In this document: one piece after another, positions 37,691 to 49,875 of the stretch
Layout of the letters: each line of letters starts with the position of its first letter
Position numbering within the stretch: the first letter of the stretch is position 1
NCBI GenBank assembly: GCA_963920765.1
Contig: OY987250.1
Location: 1,178,001 to 1,242,000, forward strand
DNA length: 64,000 nucleotides
Reading direction: 5' to 3'
Source of the DNA: Ulota crispa
Taxonomy: Eukaryota > Streptophyta > Bryopsida > Orthotrichales > Orthotrichaceae
Notes under the pieces: model-generated
Databases searched by the model: none
Seen by the model: only the letters and a program-made list of their open reading frames with translations
Told to the model about the DNA's origin: nothing
Program-made: the position numbers and the translations under genes

Positions 37691-39108
37691 ATGTCCAAAG
37701 GATAATTATTAGTGTACTTGTATTGTAACTCATTGTACTGTCATGTTTTGCAAGGTCAGAGGCTACTTCAGCATACTAAAGTTCTTGTTCTAAAGAAACA
37801 ATCTACCAAGAAAGGTTGGCTACTGTAGATAAGATTCCCTTCCAACTATTTCTTTCACATTACAACTCATTATTTAGAAGTTGTGAGCAAAAATCATAGA
37901 AGGTTTTCATAAAATCCAAGGGAACATACAAAAAATTGACTTTGGTTTATGTATACAAATTTTTATCTAAATGTACAAATCATATAAGAACTGTTGGAAC
38001 TAAAATTTAGCTTCATTTGTAAAGTACTTTTAGTTCTCACTTTTCTTCTTCTTTGAAACTCTTATTAGGTTTAGTAGCCTTCTTCCTTGCTACCTATAAA
38101 AAATATAAAAATGTGCACATTTATTGAAATAAAGTCTTGCTAGCAAATAAAATACTAATATGTTTTATCTCTTCTGAATGGTTTAGTTGTTTAGGGAGTT
38201 TATGAATAGCGCCTATTGTTATTAGTATTGAAAGCATTTCCATGCACCAAGACATTTTATTTGGATATTATGTTGTAGGTGTTCAATCCTTCAAGTTTGA
38301 AGTGCTATGTAATTTACAATTTAATTTTGAATGTCAAGGTTTTCTCATTTGGGCTAAATAAACTATGGTACTTGCACATGTATGTCAATATGAAACCAAA
38401 ATTTCAAAATTTTGGCCCATATTTTATAAATCAAATTATCATATGATGCGTTTGTGGGAAAGTAGTAAAAATGTGACTTTCACCATATTGTATTAGTTGC
38501 CTTTGCAAAAAAATAGTAAAAGAAATGTGGTTCACCATGCTACATTTTGTTGAGTTTGGAAGATAGTAGTAAAAATGGGTTATTTACCATGTTGGTAAAA
38601 TACATCAAATACATGTAGTAATTCCAAATCACTTCATGTGGTTGTTTTACAAGGTGCTAATTTCCATTCTTCTACTACATTGATATGTAGTAAAGTGAAA
38701 TAATCTCCTTGTGTTATACAAGCAACAAGAATATAAATGTACAATAAAGTATGTGGAGAAGATATAGAAAAATGTAAATACTTCATTTCATTTAAAAATT
38801 ATACAAGTGCTACAAAATCCAATAGGCCTTCTTGATTCCTTGTTATGTACTAATTGCAATATTTAATTACATGCATCTACACTGTTGAACTACTTGCACA
38901 CATTTCCAACAGAAACTATTTACTCATCCTGTCGTATTACAATGCCTTGTGCTATGGTATTTCTCAAAAACATTCCAAAAATAAATAAAGTCTAGATACC
39001 TCCTAGATCTACAATGTCATGTACTATTTCTATGCCTTCTCTCAAAAACCTTTACAACTTGTTGTTCGATTGCAAACTGGTCAACAACGCAACTGTTTGT
39101 TCTTTGTA
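37691..39108. other. gene-free DNA with a weak 50-bp repeat
   Basis: About 38458-38610 holds three loose repeats of AGTAGTAAAAATG...CACCAT at roughly 52-bp spacing. Otherwise nothing was recognised. Confidence 0.4.
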
Positions 39109-41392
39109 CTAATTGTAGATGTGGGTATATGCAGCCTGTACTAATTGAGCCTCGTGGAATGTACTCGCTTCAATGAGGGCCAGTGCTTCTTCAAAACTCA
39201 AGTCACCAGCATATCCCATACAATTACCTTGGTTGTCAAATAGTAGGCCAGTTGGGTGGTGTTTGTGTGAGAAAACCTCTTGACGTGTGTTCCAATGTCC
39301 ACCTACAAGTTGAGCTGCATATAATTGACGTTGACAATTGCCATCTCTGGTCACCCCCTTGATGATGTCCGTGACGTTGGCCTCACTTTGCCATCAAAAA
39401 GCAGCCCCCAAGGTTTGTGCTGGTAGATGTTGGAGGTCCAAAGACCACTTCCAGAGCCATGTCAAGTCTTTCCCTTAATATCATGCATTTGAGGCCCCCA
39501 ATAAATTATCTTTGTCATGCTTGTAATAGATTGGCATGTGGCCTTTGAGGCCAAACATTTTGTATAGTCGTCGATGAAAGGGGGCTTTGTAACTCACGTA
39601 TCCCTTTCTTGTCACCATGTGAGGAATGAAACACCCAAGATGGTACATATGCAAACACGTTTTGAGGCTCCATCCACCCTTGAGGCCGAAAGGTTCTTGA
39701 CACATAATGCATATTGTACCATCTTTTACAAAGTCTTAGATGTCATGCCATAGTAATGAGGGTTCACCTACTTGGCCTACACGCAAGTACCTACAACATG
39801 CAGTGTCATATTGGAACTCCAAAATTGGGTATGAATTCCAATCAATGCTTTGATTGGTGCGATTTGTTGGCAACGTATCAAGGAACATCTCTTCAAGTTG
39901 AGGCCATGATTTCAAGCCAAAATAACAATGACCACCATCGTTGAATTCTGCAGCTACTTTTCTCACTTCTCGCTGCATTTGCGTGGCTTTGTTCTTTGCT
40001 ATGTTGCAAGCCAACTTCATGTTCCACATGGAGAGCAGCATTTCCTTCTTTTCAAGACTTTGGACCAATCTTGCATTAAGGGTTTTTAATTGGTCCAATC
40101 TTCGTTGCAGCTCTATATTTGATGCAGTTTTAACCTCCACCTTTTCCTCAGCTGCTTTGGAACAAAGTTCTAGAGCACGCATGGAGATTGTTAATTGCTC
40201 CATGATTGCCTTTGTACTTGCAACCTCTGCCTCTGCATGCTCACACGTGCACGCATGGCATCAAACGTGGGCCCCCCAAGTCTCGCTCACCTTGGATTGC
40301 ATTATCTTATGCTGCACTAGAACTTTCACCTTAGAAAATTGGAGGTGGGAAGGGTCGTCTAGGCCGCACCACAACTTTAGTAGTATTACTAGTGCCTATT
40401 ATTCTGTCATCCGTAGCATACATTGCACTTGCCACAACGTCATTGAACGATGGAACGTCTTCATCGCTCAATTGCCCTCCACAAAATACAAGGTCAACAT
40501 TGAGGGTAGCAAGTTTGTCATTGTCTTCCATGATGATCCTCACTCTTGCTCTCTGCACTTCTGAATCTGCTGCATGTGCCCTCGATGCTTCTTCCTTCTC
40601 TGATTGCAGAGTTAACACTAGTTCACGCAATGACTGGAGTTTCCTATCAATAGATCCTTGATCACCAATCGTGTTCAAAGCCACATCTAGTTGCTGCGGC
40701 CAAACTATTGCATGCAAATTCACATGGAATGCTATTGGAACCACAACTTCATTTCCTATGTTGATTCCTTCAACCACAAGGTCTTCAAGTGGTTCCACAT
40801 CCGCGTCTAGATCTTTTGGTTGATGTAGATTTTCTACATCCTAGACCTCTACATTTGCCGGAATCTCTTGCACCATTGGCTAGATATCTTCCAAGTCATG
40901 CGCCACCTCCTCCAATATTACGTTAGGATTTGAAGGAATGTGGCAATGTTTGTTTGGAAACCGGTTCTTCCATTTCTTTGCTTGGTAGGTTCTCCAATCC
41001 ACATCTTTCCCTAGAAAAACCTCCACGTAGACCATTTGACATTGTGAGAGCATTGGATCCTTCTTTGTGACCTCCTCCCAAAGTGCCAATGTCACTTTAG
41101 TCAACCTCTTCTTGAACGCAGGGTGCTAGCAGAGTTTGATGTTTGTTGTGCCCAATTTCACGTGCATTTTGTACCTAGTAAAATCCCAATGGCGATTAAT
41201 GTAGGCCCAATCAATGTAAATTTGACTTGTCAATCTGCTCCAAGGTTCCACTTCTTGTTCCCAACCAGGTTTTGCCAAAACCTGGACATTCCAAAATGTG
41301 TCCCAATCCACCTCAAACTTGTTCCCCCCCTTCTTTCTAATTGGAGGTTCACCTTTGTGTTTTGAACTTACTGGGGAGTTTGCAATTGCCAT
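39109..41392 (-). pseudogene. coiled-coil protein with decayed RING-like motif
   Basis: About 760 codons run on the minus strand. An N-terminal block (41392-41126: FEVDWDTFWNV, WSRLTSQIY, DWAYINRHWDFTRYKMHVKL) is followed by 41104-40880 (LALWEEVTKKDP, KKWKNRFP), an acidic linker, 40798-40331, a heptad-rich coiled coil (40203 to about 39900: ELQRRLDQLKTLNARLVQSL), a RING-like segment (39715-39550) and a C-terminal tail to 39109. The RING part shows CIMC, a Cys, two His (LHMYH) and another Cys. The expected last Cys pair reads GYVSY, and both Tyr codons are TAC, one G-to-A step from TGC. The first half is one frame with a few stops and the second half another frame, so it is broken. The family is not recognised. 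Confidence 0.55.
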
Positions 41393-42400
41393 TCTTTTAC
41401 TTGCACATTACAAAACACAGTGTGTAGGAGGATACAATTGGTAATTTGCTTTGCCTTCTGTTGCATGATGGCAATTGAAATGTGGCAAGACAAATGCCCA
41501 GTGTATAACACTTCCTTCCAAATTGCAACGCAAAGTTTTTTCAAGCAAAAACAAAGCAACTCAAAAGAGGAAGTACAATAATTTTTTTGAAATTGACTTG
41601 GCTCCTTTTTTTTTAAACACTCATCAATTTTCAATCTTTCTACAACTTTTTTGATAACTTCATGAAGTAAAAGATGCATGTGGGCCAATGAGATTATTCT
41701 AAGTAAGTATTCTTCTTTTCTTTTCTTTTCTTTACTTTGTATGGAGGCATTTTTGGTAACATAATAGGTAAAGACAAATGTAGCTTCATAGCTTTTTTTT
41801 CATAAGATCAAAAGTTTGTATATTGTAGAATGTTTTGCCTTTAGTTATTTGTTGTAAGAAATGAAAAAGTCAGAAGATTTCAAAATAAATTACAACATGC
41901 CCTAATATGCAAAATGACAGCAAAGTGCTAAGTGAAGACCTCCTTTTAGTTTTGGATAGGAACTTGGATCCAAATTTCCATTAATTTAGTTCAATGTTGT
42001 GAAAACATTTTTATGCTCTAAGGAATTGTTTTAAAATGTTTGATGATACATTTAATTGGTTATGGATTATTCCTGTAATTATGGACTTTTTGTTTTCCTA
42101 AATTTTGAAGATTTCTTAATATTTTACACATGTTATTCTCAAAGTTTTGCATGTCTATTATTCATGATGTTTTGCAAGTACCTCCCAATAATTTGCAAAA
42201 AGAAGTAATTTCTAGGATATTACTTATGGACTATGGAAAGTCCATGTTTTGTGAAATGTGGCATCATGTTGAAAGTTTATATTATGTATTAGAGCACATA
42301 GGAAGTTTTTAGAACTAGAACAAAAACAATAATTGACATTTGATTTAATTGCAAGTCATTTAGTTCTTTGCAAACCTTTTTAAGATGGCTAAGTCTATTG
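41393..42400. other. gene-free DNA
   Basis: An upstream minus-strand frame at 41688-41368 may be leader or chance. A CTTTT microsatellite lies at 41712-41735. About 42120-42250 shares blocks with 19400-19530 in the SAP-gene intron. Confidence 0.4.
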
Positions 42401-42666
42401 CATAAAACACCATATTAGGTAAATTGGGAAAAAAGAGTACTTTTTGGGACTTTTGAAGATTTTAGGTGATCACCTAAAACCAAGCTCAGCTTTTTTTTTG
42501 TACATGTGTCGTCACTTGAGAGGAGGAATTTTGCAAGGGAAACAAATCTTAGTGGCTCATATTGAATCTGATACCTTTGAATCTAGTTTAAGATGACTTC
42601 TCTAGATCTACGTGATGTACAAATTGGGACCCCCCGTTTTCCCAATTTACCTAATATGGTATTATA
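42401..42666. mobile_element. MITE, CCATATTAGG family, copy 1
   Basis: The terminal blocks CACCATATTAGGTAAATTGG and (minus strand) TACCATATTAGGTAAATTGG match at 19 of 20 positions and are inverted. It is 266 bp and non-coding. A related end lies at 46978. Confidence 0.75.
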
Positions 42667-44277
42667 AGTCAAGCAATGGAAGTACAAGATTTGTAATAAA
42701 GGGGAAAAATTACATAAATACCTAATCAAATTAGATATGGACCATCCAAAATTCACAAGTGATAATACAAAAACTTCTTTGGTTTGCAAAGCATTAAAAG
42801 TTAGTTACAAACATTTAGAGATACATGCAATACATCAAAAAAACATTTATAAAATATCCAAATTTGCAAACATGGAGACATCTCTAGATATTCAAGGACA
42901 CAAAAAGTTCCTAATTTCAAAATAGTCAATATGTATTTAAATATGTTGCAATGTCAACTTTGGTTTAGCATCTTACAATGAAGCAAAATCAATATTTGAG
43001 AATCTAAATCAAATTCCAATCATAATGCCACTATGACTATGACTAACTATTGATTTGCTTCAAGAGGGCGTTACACTTTCCAAGAAATCTAACAACTTTA
43101 TCAGCAACACAAGACTGTTGACTGGCATTCGACTTGGATTGCCAATTTGACGATGTCCATTTCATAGTTTGGGGAGAACCAACTTTTAGTTACAAGCTAG
43201 TCAAATTTTTTTTAGAATTGCCAAAATGAAATGAAAGTTTATTGATTTGGAACCAATCATAAAAACATGTTTTTAAAAAATCAACTGAGTTGTAGTTTCA
43301 CCTTCAAGAAAATTTAGCCAAACTTGCATTTGTAGATGAGGAAATGGGCCAAATGAAATTTGAACTGATGGGAAATCAACCTCTGAACTTTTCCATGGTA
43401 AGGAATTTTTCTGACCTTCTACACAAAAATCAAATGTTTTTTGTACATGTGAAAAGAACATCCTCACTTCCCAATTGTCAAAATGAGGGTAAATTCTATC
43501 AAAATCTTGCCAAACCTCAAATTTGCCTCACTCTCACAAGCATTTACATGCTGCTAAAATTCAAAAAAATTTAAAAGCAAGAAACAATGGTGAGGTGACC
43601 AAGTGAATGAATGGATGAGTGGGTGAATGGGTGATATTTGATGGGATTAGAGGTGCACTTGGTGCACCAATCCTTGGAAGACACATGGGGCTCATGTGTA
43701 AACCCTAATTCTCAAAGCCCAAGTCTTGACTCCCAACCTATGTACTAACTAGACCTCAAAAAATGTGCAAATTTTCAATTTATAATCCAAACATTTTTTG
43801 AAGACTGGATCTTTGGTCCCAAGATGGTGGGAATTGATCTAGTTTAGATCCAACCAAGGATATTTAAGCAACAAAAGTTAATAATAAATCCTCTTAAAGT
43901 ATAAAGAAGTTTGCATTGGTTGGGACTTGGGGCTTAATTGTTGTGTTGTTGTTGCCTTGATCAATGCCTTGTTTTGCTATACCATGCACATAGTAAGCAA
44001 AAGGTGGATCTCTTAGTAACATTTGTAAGAAGAAAGAAATCCAATATAATACACTAAAAATTAGATTTCAACCGAACTAATTTTTTGAGCTTAGGAATTC
44101 AACCAAGTGAAAAATAAGATCAAAGGTTATTGGCCGACCAAAAAATAGATGTCTAGACCATGACCTATTTATAAAAATAAAATAAAAAACCAATTGGACC
44201 AAAGAAGAGTAGGAAATGTACCAAGTTTTTTCTAAATCTCCCTAGACACTAGTCCTCTTAGGGAATTCCCACTAAGC
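42667..44277. other. gene-free DNA
   Basis: Small open frames on both strands have no domain. A short palindrome GGTGCACTTGGTGCACC lies near 43651-43667. Nothing else was recognised. Confidence 0.4.
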
Positions 44278-44281
44278 TTAA

Positions 44282-45510
44282 CCCCTCACAGCCCAAGGGG
44301 CCTAAATTGGGCTTCTTTGAATTTTATTTAGGGATGCACAACCTTTCTACAAGATTTTTTTAGTGATTATTACTCGGGGGGCTCACTTAGTGTATTCCTA
44401 CAAACCATGTGCAATAAAATTTTGACCCCCTAATTTATGTTCTAAAATAAAAAGAAAAAGAAAAAGAAAAAATATGAGTAGATTCTCCTACTTTGAAAGT
44501 TTGTGTTTTGAATTATTGATAATTTTACATGTTAATTATAATTAGTTACAAATTTTTGAAACAAAATGATACATTGCAGAGCTAAAAATAACTTTCACAC
44601 CCCTATTTTATATAAGATTGTTTAAAAAATACACAAAAATTTCTCAAAAATGAGGCTCTATTGAAAGTTTATATTTCTTGAATATGAATGCAATGGTCAT
44701 TTAAATGTGTTCTCTATAAATATTTGAGTGGAAAAACATGTCATTTTAGTTCATTTTTCAGCCTTCTCTAGAAATCATTTAATATATTATTTGGATTGGA
44801 GATTTTGGCAATAGAATCATATAGTCATGATTAAACAATGCTAAAAATTATAAGTTGAAATCATAGTTTATTAAGAAGTAAATAGGGGTCAAAAAATCAC
44901 TTTATTGCACGTGGTATACTATAGATACACTAAGTGACCCCCCCAAGGATTATTATTATTTTAAACTCTTATTGAAGTCTAGTTTCAGCATCAAGAGTTT
45001 GATTTTGAAAATGAATTGAAGTGATTTGTCTGTTCAAGATTTTGTGCAAGGGTGTCCATCACAAATCTTCACTTTCTAGTGTTGGAGGCTCTTGGAAATG
45101 AGCTTCAAGTACATTAGAACTTGGAGAAAAAATCACAATAAAAATTCAATTTAAAAAATTGTAGAATAGATTTTGATAAGCCGTAAATTGATTGGGGTTA
45201 AATATGTTATACTTTACATACTCATGTTTTTTTGGTACCCTCAATTTTAGGTTTGAGATGTAAAAAGAGGATTGAAAGGCTTCAAATCACTTTTGCAGTT
45301 TTAACACCCTCATGATCAAACATTATAATCTTTCAATCCATAAATGATATTGTTGTGATTTCTTTTCCTATGTGATCTATAATATGTCTACTTTGAATTT
45401 GTATGGTTGCACTTCAAAAAAATTTGATAAAATTGATCAAAATGTTGGCATTTGGTTTACTATCAAGCAAATTCTAAGCCATACTCCAAACTCCCATGGG
45501 CGGTCAGGGG
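44282..45510. mobile_element. TTAA-flanked piggyBac-like element, family 2
   Basis: It is flanked on both sides by TTAA (44278-44281 and 45511-45514). The left end CCCCTCACAGCCCAAGGG and the inverted right end CCCCTGACCGCCCATGGG match at 15 of 18 positions. Exact TTAA duplication plus CCC termini is the piggyBac signature. No transposase frame is present, so it is non-autonomous. The 574-bp MITE at 44374 lies inside it. Confidence 0.7.
44374..44947. mobile_element. long-TIR MITE nested in the TTAA element
   Basis: Inverted arms of about 55-60 bp begin GGGGGGCTCACTTAGTGTAT on the left and GGGGGGTCACTTAGTGTAT on the right (minus strand). Both then continue through CGTGCAATAAA-type and TTTGACCCC blocks. 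The flanks GATTATTAC (44365-44373) and GATTATTAT (44948-44956) look like a 9-bp duplication. Long TIRs with a 9-bp duplication suggest a Mutator-like MITE. The TSD is AT-rich, so the superfamily call is tentative. Confidence 0.72.
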
Positions 45511-45629
45511 TTAAATTGACAAAACTTAGTACAACTATTAGAGCAATGCTATTCATCGTAACCAATCCTACCTTTGATAGTGCTAAGGTGCCACAGTGTG
45601 ATTGCATATGAGCAAGCACCTTCGCAATT

Positions 45630-46326
45630 ACCGTACCTTACTAGCAGCTTTGGCAAAAATTAATTCTTGAAATATTTGCCTAATTTTTTTCATAATTATG
45701 AACATTGATTGCCTAAAATTTGGAAAATAATTTCTAAATAGTGCTGAAAAAAAAAAAAAAAACTATACAAAAAGGTGCTAAAATAAGAATCAAAACACTA
45801 CCAAGGAAGTTTTGTAATTACATTGACTTACACATAGATCACAATATAAAATTTGAGCTAAAAGTTTCAAAATCAAGCAACACACATACTTTGAACTCAT
45901 TTTTGTCAACTTCTCTAAATGTTCATTGTAGAACTATTTGTTGGATAATTTTCATTTTATTGAAACACAACCTCACATAAGAAAAAAGAATTTTTATACA
46001 AAAATACAAGCAAAAGTTAGTTCATAAATACAATAAGCATTAAGGCAACATGAGTTATTAGCAACTACCATTTTTTTCATGAATGGCATCTTATTAATGA
46101 ATATTAAAATGAAGATCATCTCAAATTGTTAATCATATCAATTTGATACAATAGCTAACTACCTCATTTATAATATTTGACTTGTATGAATGCCTAAATA
46201 TATACATTTTTTTTTAAAGTGACTAATTTTTTTTAAACTTTTTTTGAGTTGCCTAATCAAATTTTCTCACTTTAATTAATTATTTAGCAGGCAAGTGCCG
46301 AACCGAACCTGCTAGTAAGGTATGGT
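45630..46326. mobile_element. TIR element, ACCNTACCTTACTAGCAG
   Basis: The left CCGTACCTTACTAGCAG and the right (minus strand) CCATACCTTACTAGCAG differ at one of 17 positions. The arms are 695 bp apart and the interior is AT-rich and non-coding. The target duplication was not resolved. Confidence 0.65.
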
Positions 46327-46975
46327 AGCACCTCTCTACAGCAAAGCTACTATGGGCCTTCTCGAAATTGAACTGGAACAAACAGCAACGCTAGGAGAGG
46401 CTCTGTCCCAGTATCTCACTTGTAACTACTCAAACTTCTTGACTGTGGCTTCTACCAATGCAAAGTCTCTTCCAAAGGAATTCACTCACATCATCCACTA
46501 CAATGTCATATCAGCAAATAGCGCCCCAAATTCAATTGTGACACGATGCCCAAACTCAAAAAATGAAGACGAACAAAAAAACAGCTACAACACGCAATAA
46601 TTAATAGGTCAAAAAAGGGACTGAGAAGGAACTAACCCATTGCCATGCTTTTATCAACCGCTCAAGATTGGCAGTGACAAGTTATGTTCAATACTCCTGT
46701 GTCTAAGTTAATGACCCTTTTGGCACAACAAGTTCTTGACAATAAACCCTGCCTGAGAAGGTGGTTCTGCCAACAAGCTATGACACGTTTTCAAAGCTTG
46801 TCGAGCAAGGTCAATCGTCTGCCAAAACTGGTTACCTACTATACGTATTTGGCCATCAGAAACTTGCCAATTCAGTTGACATTCTTTCCAATGTAAAGAA
46901 TTGTGAAGTGCACTCGGTACAGCTATTCAGAGACAACTGGTTTTTTCCCATTCACATCCAGTAGAAGGTATTAAC
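46322..46975 (+). pseudogene. two unrecognised exon-like open segments
   Basis: 46322-46600 (MGLLEIELEQTATLGEALSQ...) and 46761-46964 (DTFSKLVEQGQSSAKTGYLL...) have balanced, non-AT-driven amino-acid content unlike their surroundings. They could be two exons or fragments of one gene, placed between two MITEs. There is no recognised family, no good splice pair between them and no start context. They are probably a captured or relic gene fragment. Confidence 0.25.
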
Positions 46976-46977
46976 GC

Positions 46978-47225
46978 CATATTCATTAAATTGGGAAAAC
47001 CAGATTCCCAAATTGTACTTCAACTTAATCTCTAAAGGACACAACGTGCCGCTGCGACCAGTAGAATATGAGGTGTTTTTCTTGTATTTGGACTAGATTC
47101 ACACCTTTACTACATTTGAGATTAACAAAGGAGTTGGAGAATAAATCAAAGGCGTTGTAGTGAGTTACTTGAGACCCCAAATTAAAACTTCTTTCTGGTA
47201 GCCAATACAAATAGTAGCGTATATA
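46978..47225. mobile_element. MITE, CCATATTAGG family, diverged or partial copy
   Basis: GCCATATTCATTAAATTGGG plus the following AAAAC, TCCCAA and TTGTAC blocks match the inverted right end of 42401-42666. The interior matches 29790-29990. The right end is not clear. Confidence 0.45.
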
Positions 47226-47850
47226 CTATGTCCTATGGTCCTATAAGGGTTAAACTCAGTATTTCTCTTTAAACCGTTTAAATGCCACATTCAAAGGTAT
47301 TAGATTTTATCTAAGCCATTGAGATTTTGTCCCTCGCAATTTCCTCCTCTCAGGTGAGGGCACGTGTACCATAAGAAACACTATTGAAACCTAAAACTTA
47401 ATTTAAGGTGGCCACCTTAAACCTAGTTTATTCCCAAAATGATCGTTTCTTCTCAAATTAACAATATGGCGTTTATTGTTCCTGTTACAACAGAATTCAC
47501 ATTACACACACTAAAGATACTACAACCAACAGGAGAAAACTAATGATCTCACAATTCATGTGCGAAAAACCAGTAAGAAATGACTCCTTTCGGAGTATCT
47601 GAGATGATTTTGGGAAATGGGTACTCCCTCTATCCCTCTAGCAACGTCCAAAGAGCTTCCTTGTGAAGGATTAACTCGGTTTTTAGTCTTTGTGCTAGTG
47701 ACATATGCATTCTAGAATTAGTATATTATCTACCAAATATATGCAAAATTTTCAAATTTGATGTTGTCATTTAGGCACCCAAATTTCATGCAAAAAAGTA
47801 CTTATCATATTTGTACATGCTGTCAACTCCTTGTTATTGATGATTTTAAA
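47226..47850. other. gene-free DNA
   Basis: No feature was recognised. Confidence 0.35.
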
Positions 47851-47851
47851 A

Positions 47852-48257
47852 GGGAATGACTAGGGAGACACCCTCTAGTTGCTACGTGGACACCCCCTAT
47901 AGTCCAACCTATTAAATTTGAGATTATTATTACGCTAAAATATGGAACAAAATCAAAACAATATTTTAGCGCACATTTGCATCTATAAACGTTGCAAACA
48001 TATAACAAATACGTCTCACATTTGTAACGTCAAGAGCTAAACTAGTTGCTCCTTTCATTAATAAGTTTAACTCTTGATCATGTCACAAATGAGACATATT
48101 TGTTATATGTTTGCAACACTTGTAAACGCAAATGTGCATTGAATTATTGTTTTGATTTTATTTCATATTTCATTGTAATAATAATCTCAAATTTAATAGG
48201 TTGGGCTACAAGGGTGTCCCATATAGCAACCGGGGGTGTCTCCCTAATCATTCCCTT
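47852..48257. mobile_element. foldback element, arms of about 190 bp
   Basis: The two halves are inverted copies over almost the whole length. GGGAATGACTAGGGAGACAC at the left pairs with GTGTCTCCCTAATCATTCCC at the right, and a short loop lies near 48040-48060. TTTAAAA-like flanks occur on both sides. Transcription would give a hairpin of about 190 bp, a possible small-RNA source. It is related in start and target to the foldback at 58.2 kb. Confidence 0.85.
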
Positions 48258-48329
48258 TAAAAATTAGTAGCAACAATGGTACCTCATATGAGCAGAGCCA
48301 AGAAAAGAATGCTCTCTAATTGCTTAACT

Positions 48330-48480
48330 TGCCCCCCATGAGATCATTGAACATGGCAACCGCTTTCTCCATGTTTGAAATCAGCAAAAGGGAGTTTTTA
48401 GTGGTACAAGAAATGTGTCTGATTTGGAGGGTTTTAGAGGGGAGAGGGAGTAGTTGGTTCATGGCGAAAGCAATCGGTGA
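48330..48480 (-). other. possible first exon of an unrecognised gene
   Basis: A minus-strand ATG opens about 43 codons: MNQLLPLPSKTLQIRHISC, then a Lys/Ser/Leu-rich stretch and KAVAMFNDLMG, before GGG/GCAAG. The Ser/Arg-rich, acid-poor start resembles an organelle transit peptide, and upstream DNA at 48540-48660 is G/C-richer, as promoters here are. No following exon was found, so this is speculative. Confidence 0.2.
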
Positions 48481-49500
48481 CTAGATAATAAGCTTCACAC
48501 TCATGCCAATACCACAGCCCACGTAAGCGAAAAAGGTGCAAAGATTGATACTAGAAATGCCGGCGGCAGTCAAGGCCGATTCATTATTTCAGCTCTAGAA
48601 TTATAAACACACGCCACGGCGCTGCCTTCATGCCCTCGGGTCTACTACTTCAAACCCTTCCCAGATGGAACTGAGCAGGACTTTGCCATTGTCCCTCAAA
48701 AGGAAGAACAAAATATGATACTTGGTCGATTCTCATCTCATCCTTGTTGGCGAACCCATCTTCTCCCAAGGACGTTACACAACTGTTTCCATACATCTAC
48801 AGCTCTACCGTAGATCAAAAACACGGTTTTATCGATCCTCTCTTAACTAAAATTTATAGAATTATGTTGCTTTCATTGCAAAAGAACTGAAACTACTACG
48901 ACCATTCTTCAGAGGTACAGCTGAATATTAACCTTTCCTGTCATCACCAAACCATGAAAAAGCCCTATATTCCTCCTCCACGACCCTAAAAATTTGTCAC
49001 CACCCACACAAAACACATTAATTAGAGCCTTATTTACGCAAGATCAGAATACACCTAAACAATGTCTCTTTTCTAAAGAAAATACTTCAGGTACATACAT
49101 CTATTTACAACCTTTAACCAAAGGTAAGGTAGCCTCTACATATTCTCACCTAAAACGTACATAAAATGAAGAGCACCTAAGACCAACTTTGGATACACGT
49201 GTAACCAGCACTTTCATATTTATCTTTTATTCATAGATGGTTCAAAAACTACATGCTTGAACACATTAGAATCATTGTTCAGTTGCCAATAGCCAATGAA
49301 GGAAGGGAAGCAAGTAAGAGAACCTCAAATAAAATACTTATTTGAACACTAGAAACATTCAAACTTCTTTAAGATTAGTACCTAGGATCCTAATTAAAAA
49401 CTTAATCAAAGTGACAACCTAGAAGTGTAGCAAGCTTGCAAAAACGTGTGGAATGTGATAAAAGAGTACACAAGATACTTTAGAATGTGATAAAAGAAAA
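48481..49500. other. gene-free region, partly GC-richer
   Basis: 48540-48800 is less AT-rich than its surroundings and might be promoter DNA. The remainder is AT-rich without recognised features. Confidence 0.3.
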
Positions 49501-49813
49501 GGAAAATCTCATGATACCCCTGAAAATTGCAATATATACATAGATACCCCTGCTTTTTCAGAAATTAAACAAACACCCTTGGACCAACAAAAGTTAGGCG
49601 TTTGTTTTGTTGTACATGCCACTTTCCTTCTTCCTTTATGCGCACGTGGCTTTCTTTTTTGGTTCATTACATTCCCCTCTTCAATATTGGTCATGAAGGA
49701 AGTACAAGCACAACAAATAAATGCCATAAAATTATGGTTTGTGTAATTTCTGTTAAAAACAGGGGTATCTATGTAAATATTGCAAACTTCAGGGGTATCC
49801 ATGAAATTTTCCC
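49501..49813. mobile_element. MITE with long TIRs just 3' of the mannanase gene
   Basis: The arms run for about 80 bp. GATACCCCTG, TTGCAATAT, ATAGATACCCCTG, TTTTTCAGAAATTA and CCCTTGGACCA on the left are all mirrored on the right. The 10-bp flanks TAAAAGAAAA (49491-49500 and 49814-49823) are identical, indicating a Mutator-like MITE with a perfect duplication. It lies about 60 bp past the stop codon, so it probably supplies or follows the 3' UTR of the gene. Confidence 0.9.
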
Positions 49814-49875
49814 TAAAAGAAAAGAGGTGTGCGTACCGTGATCAAGACAACATGGGGCAGTCCTTCACCTCCAAC

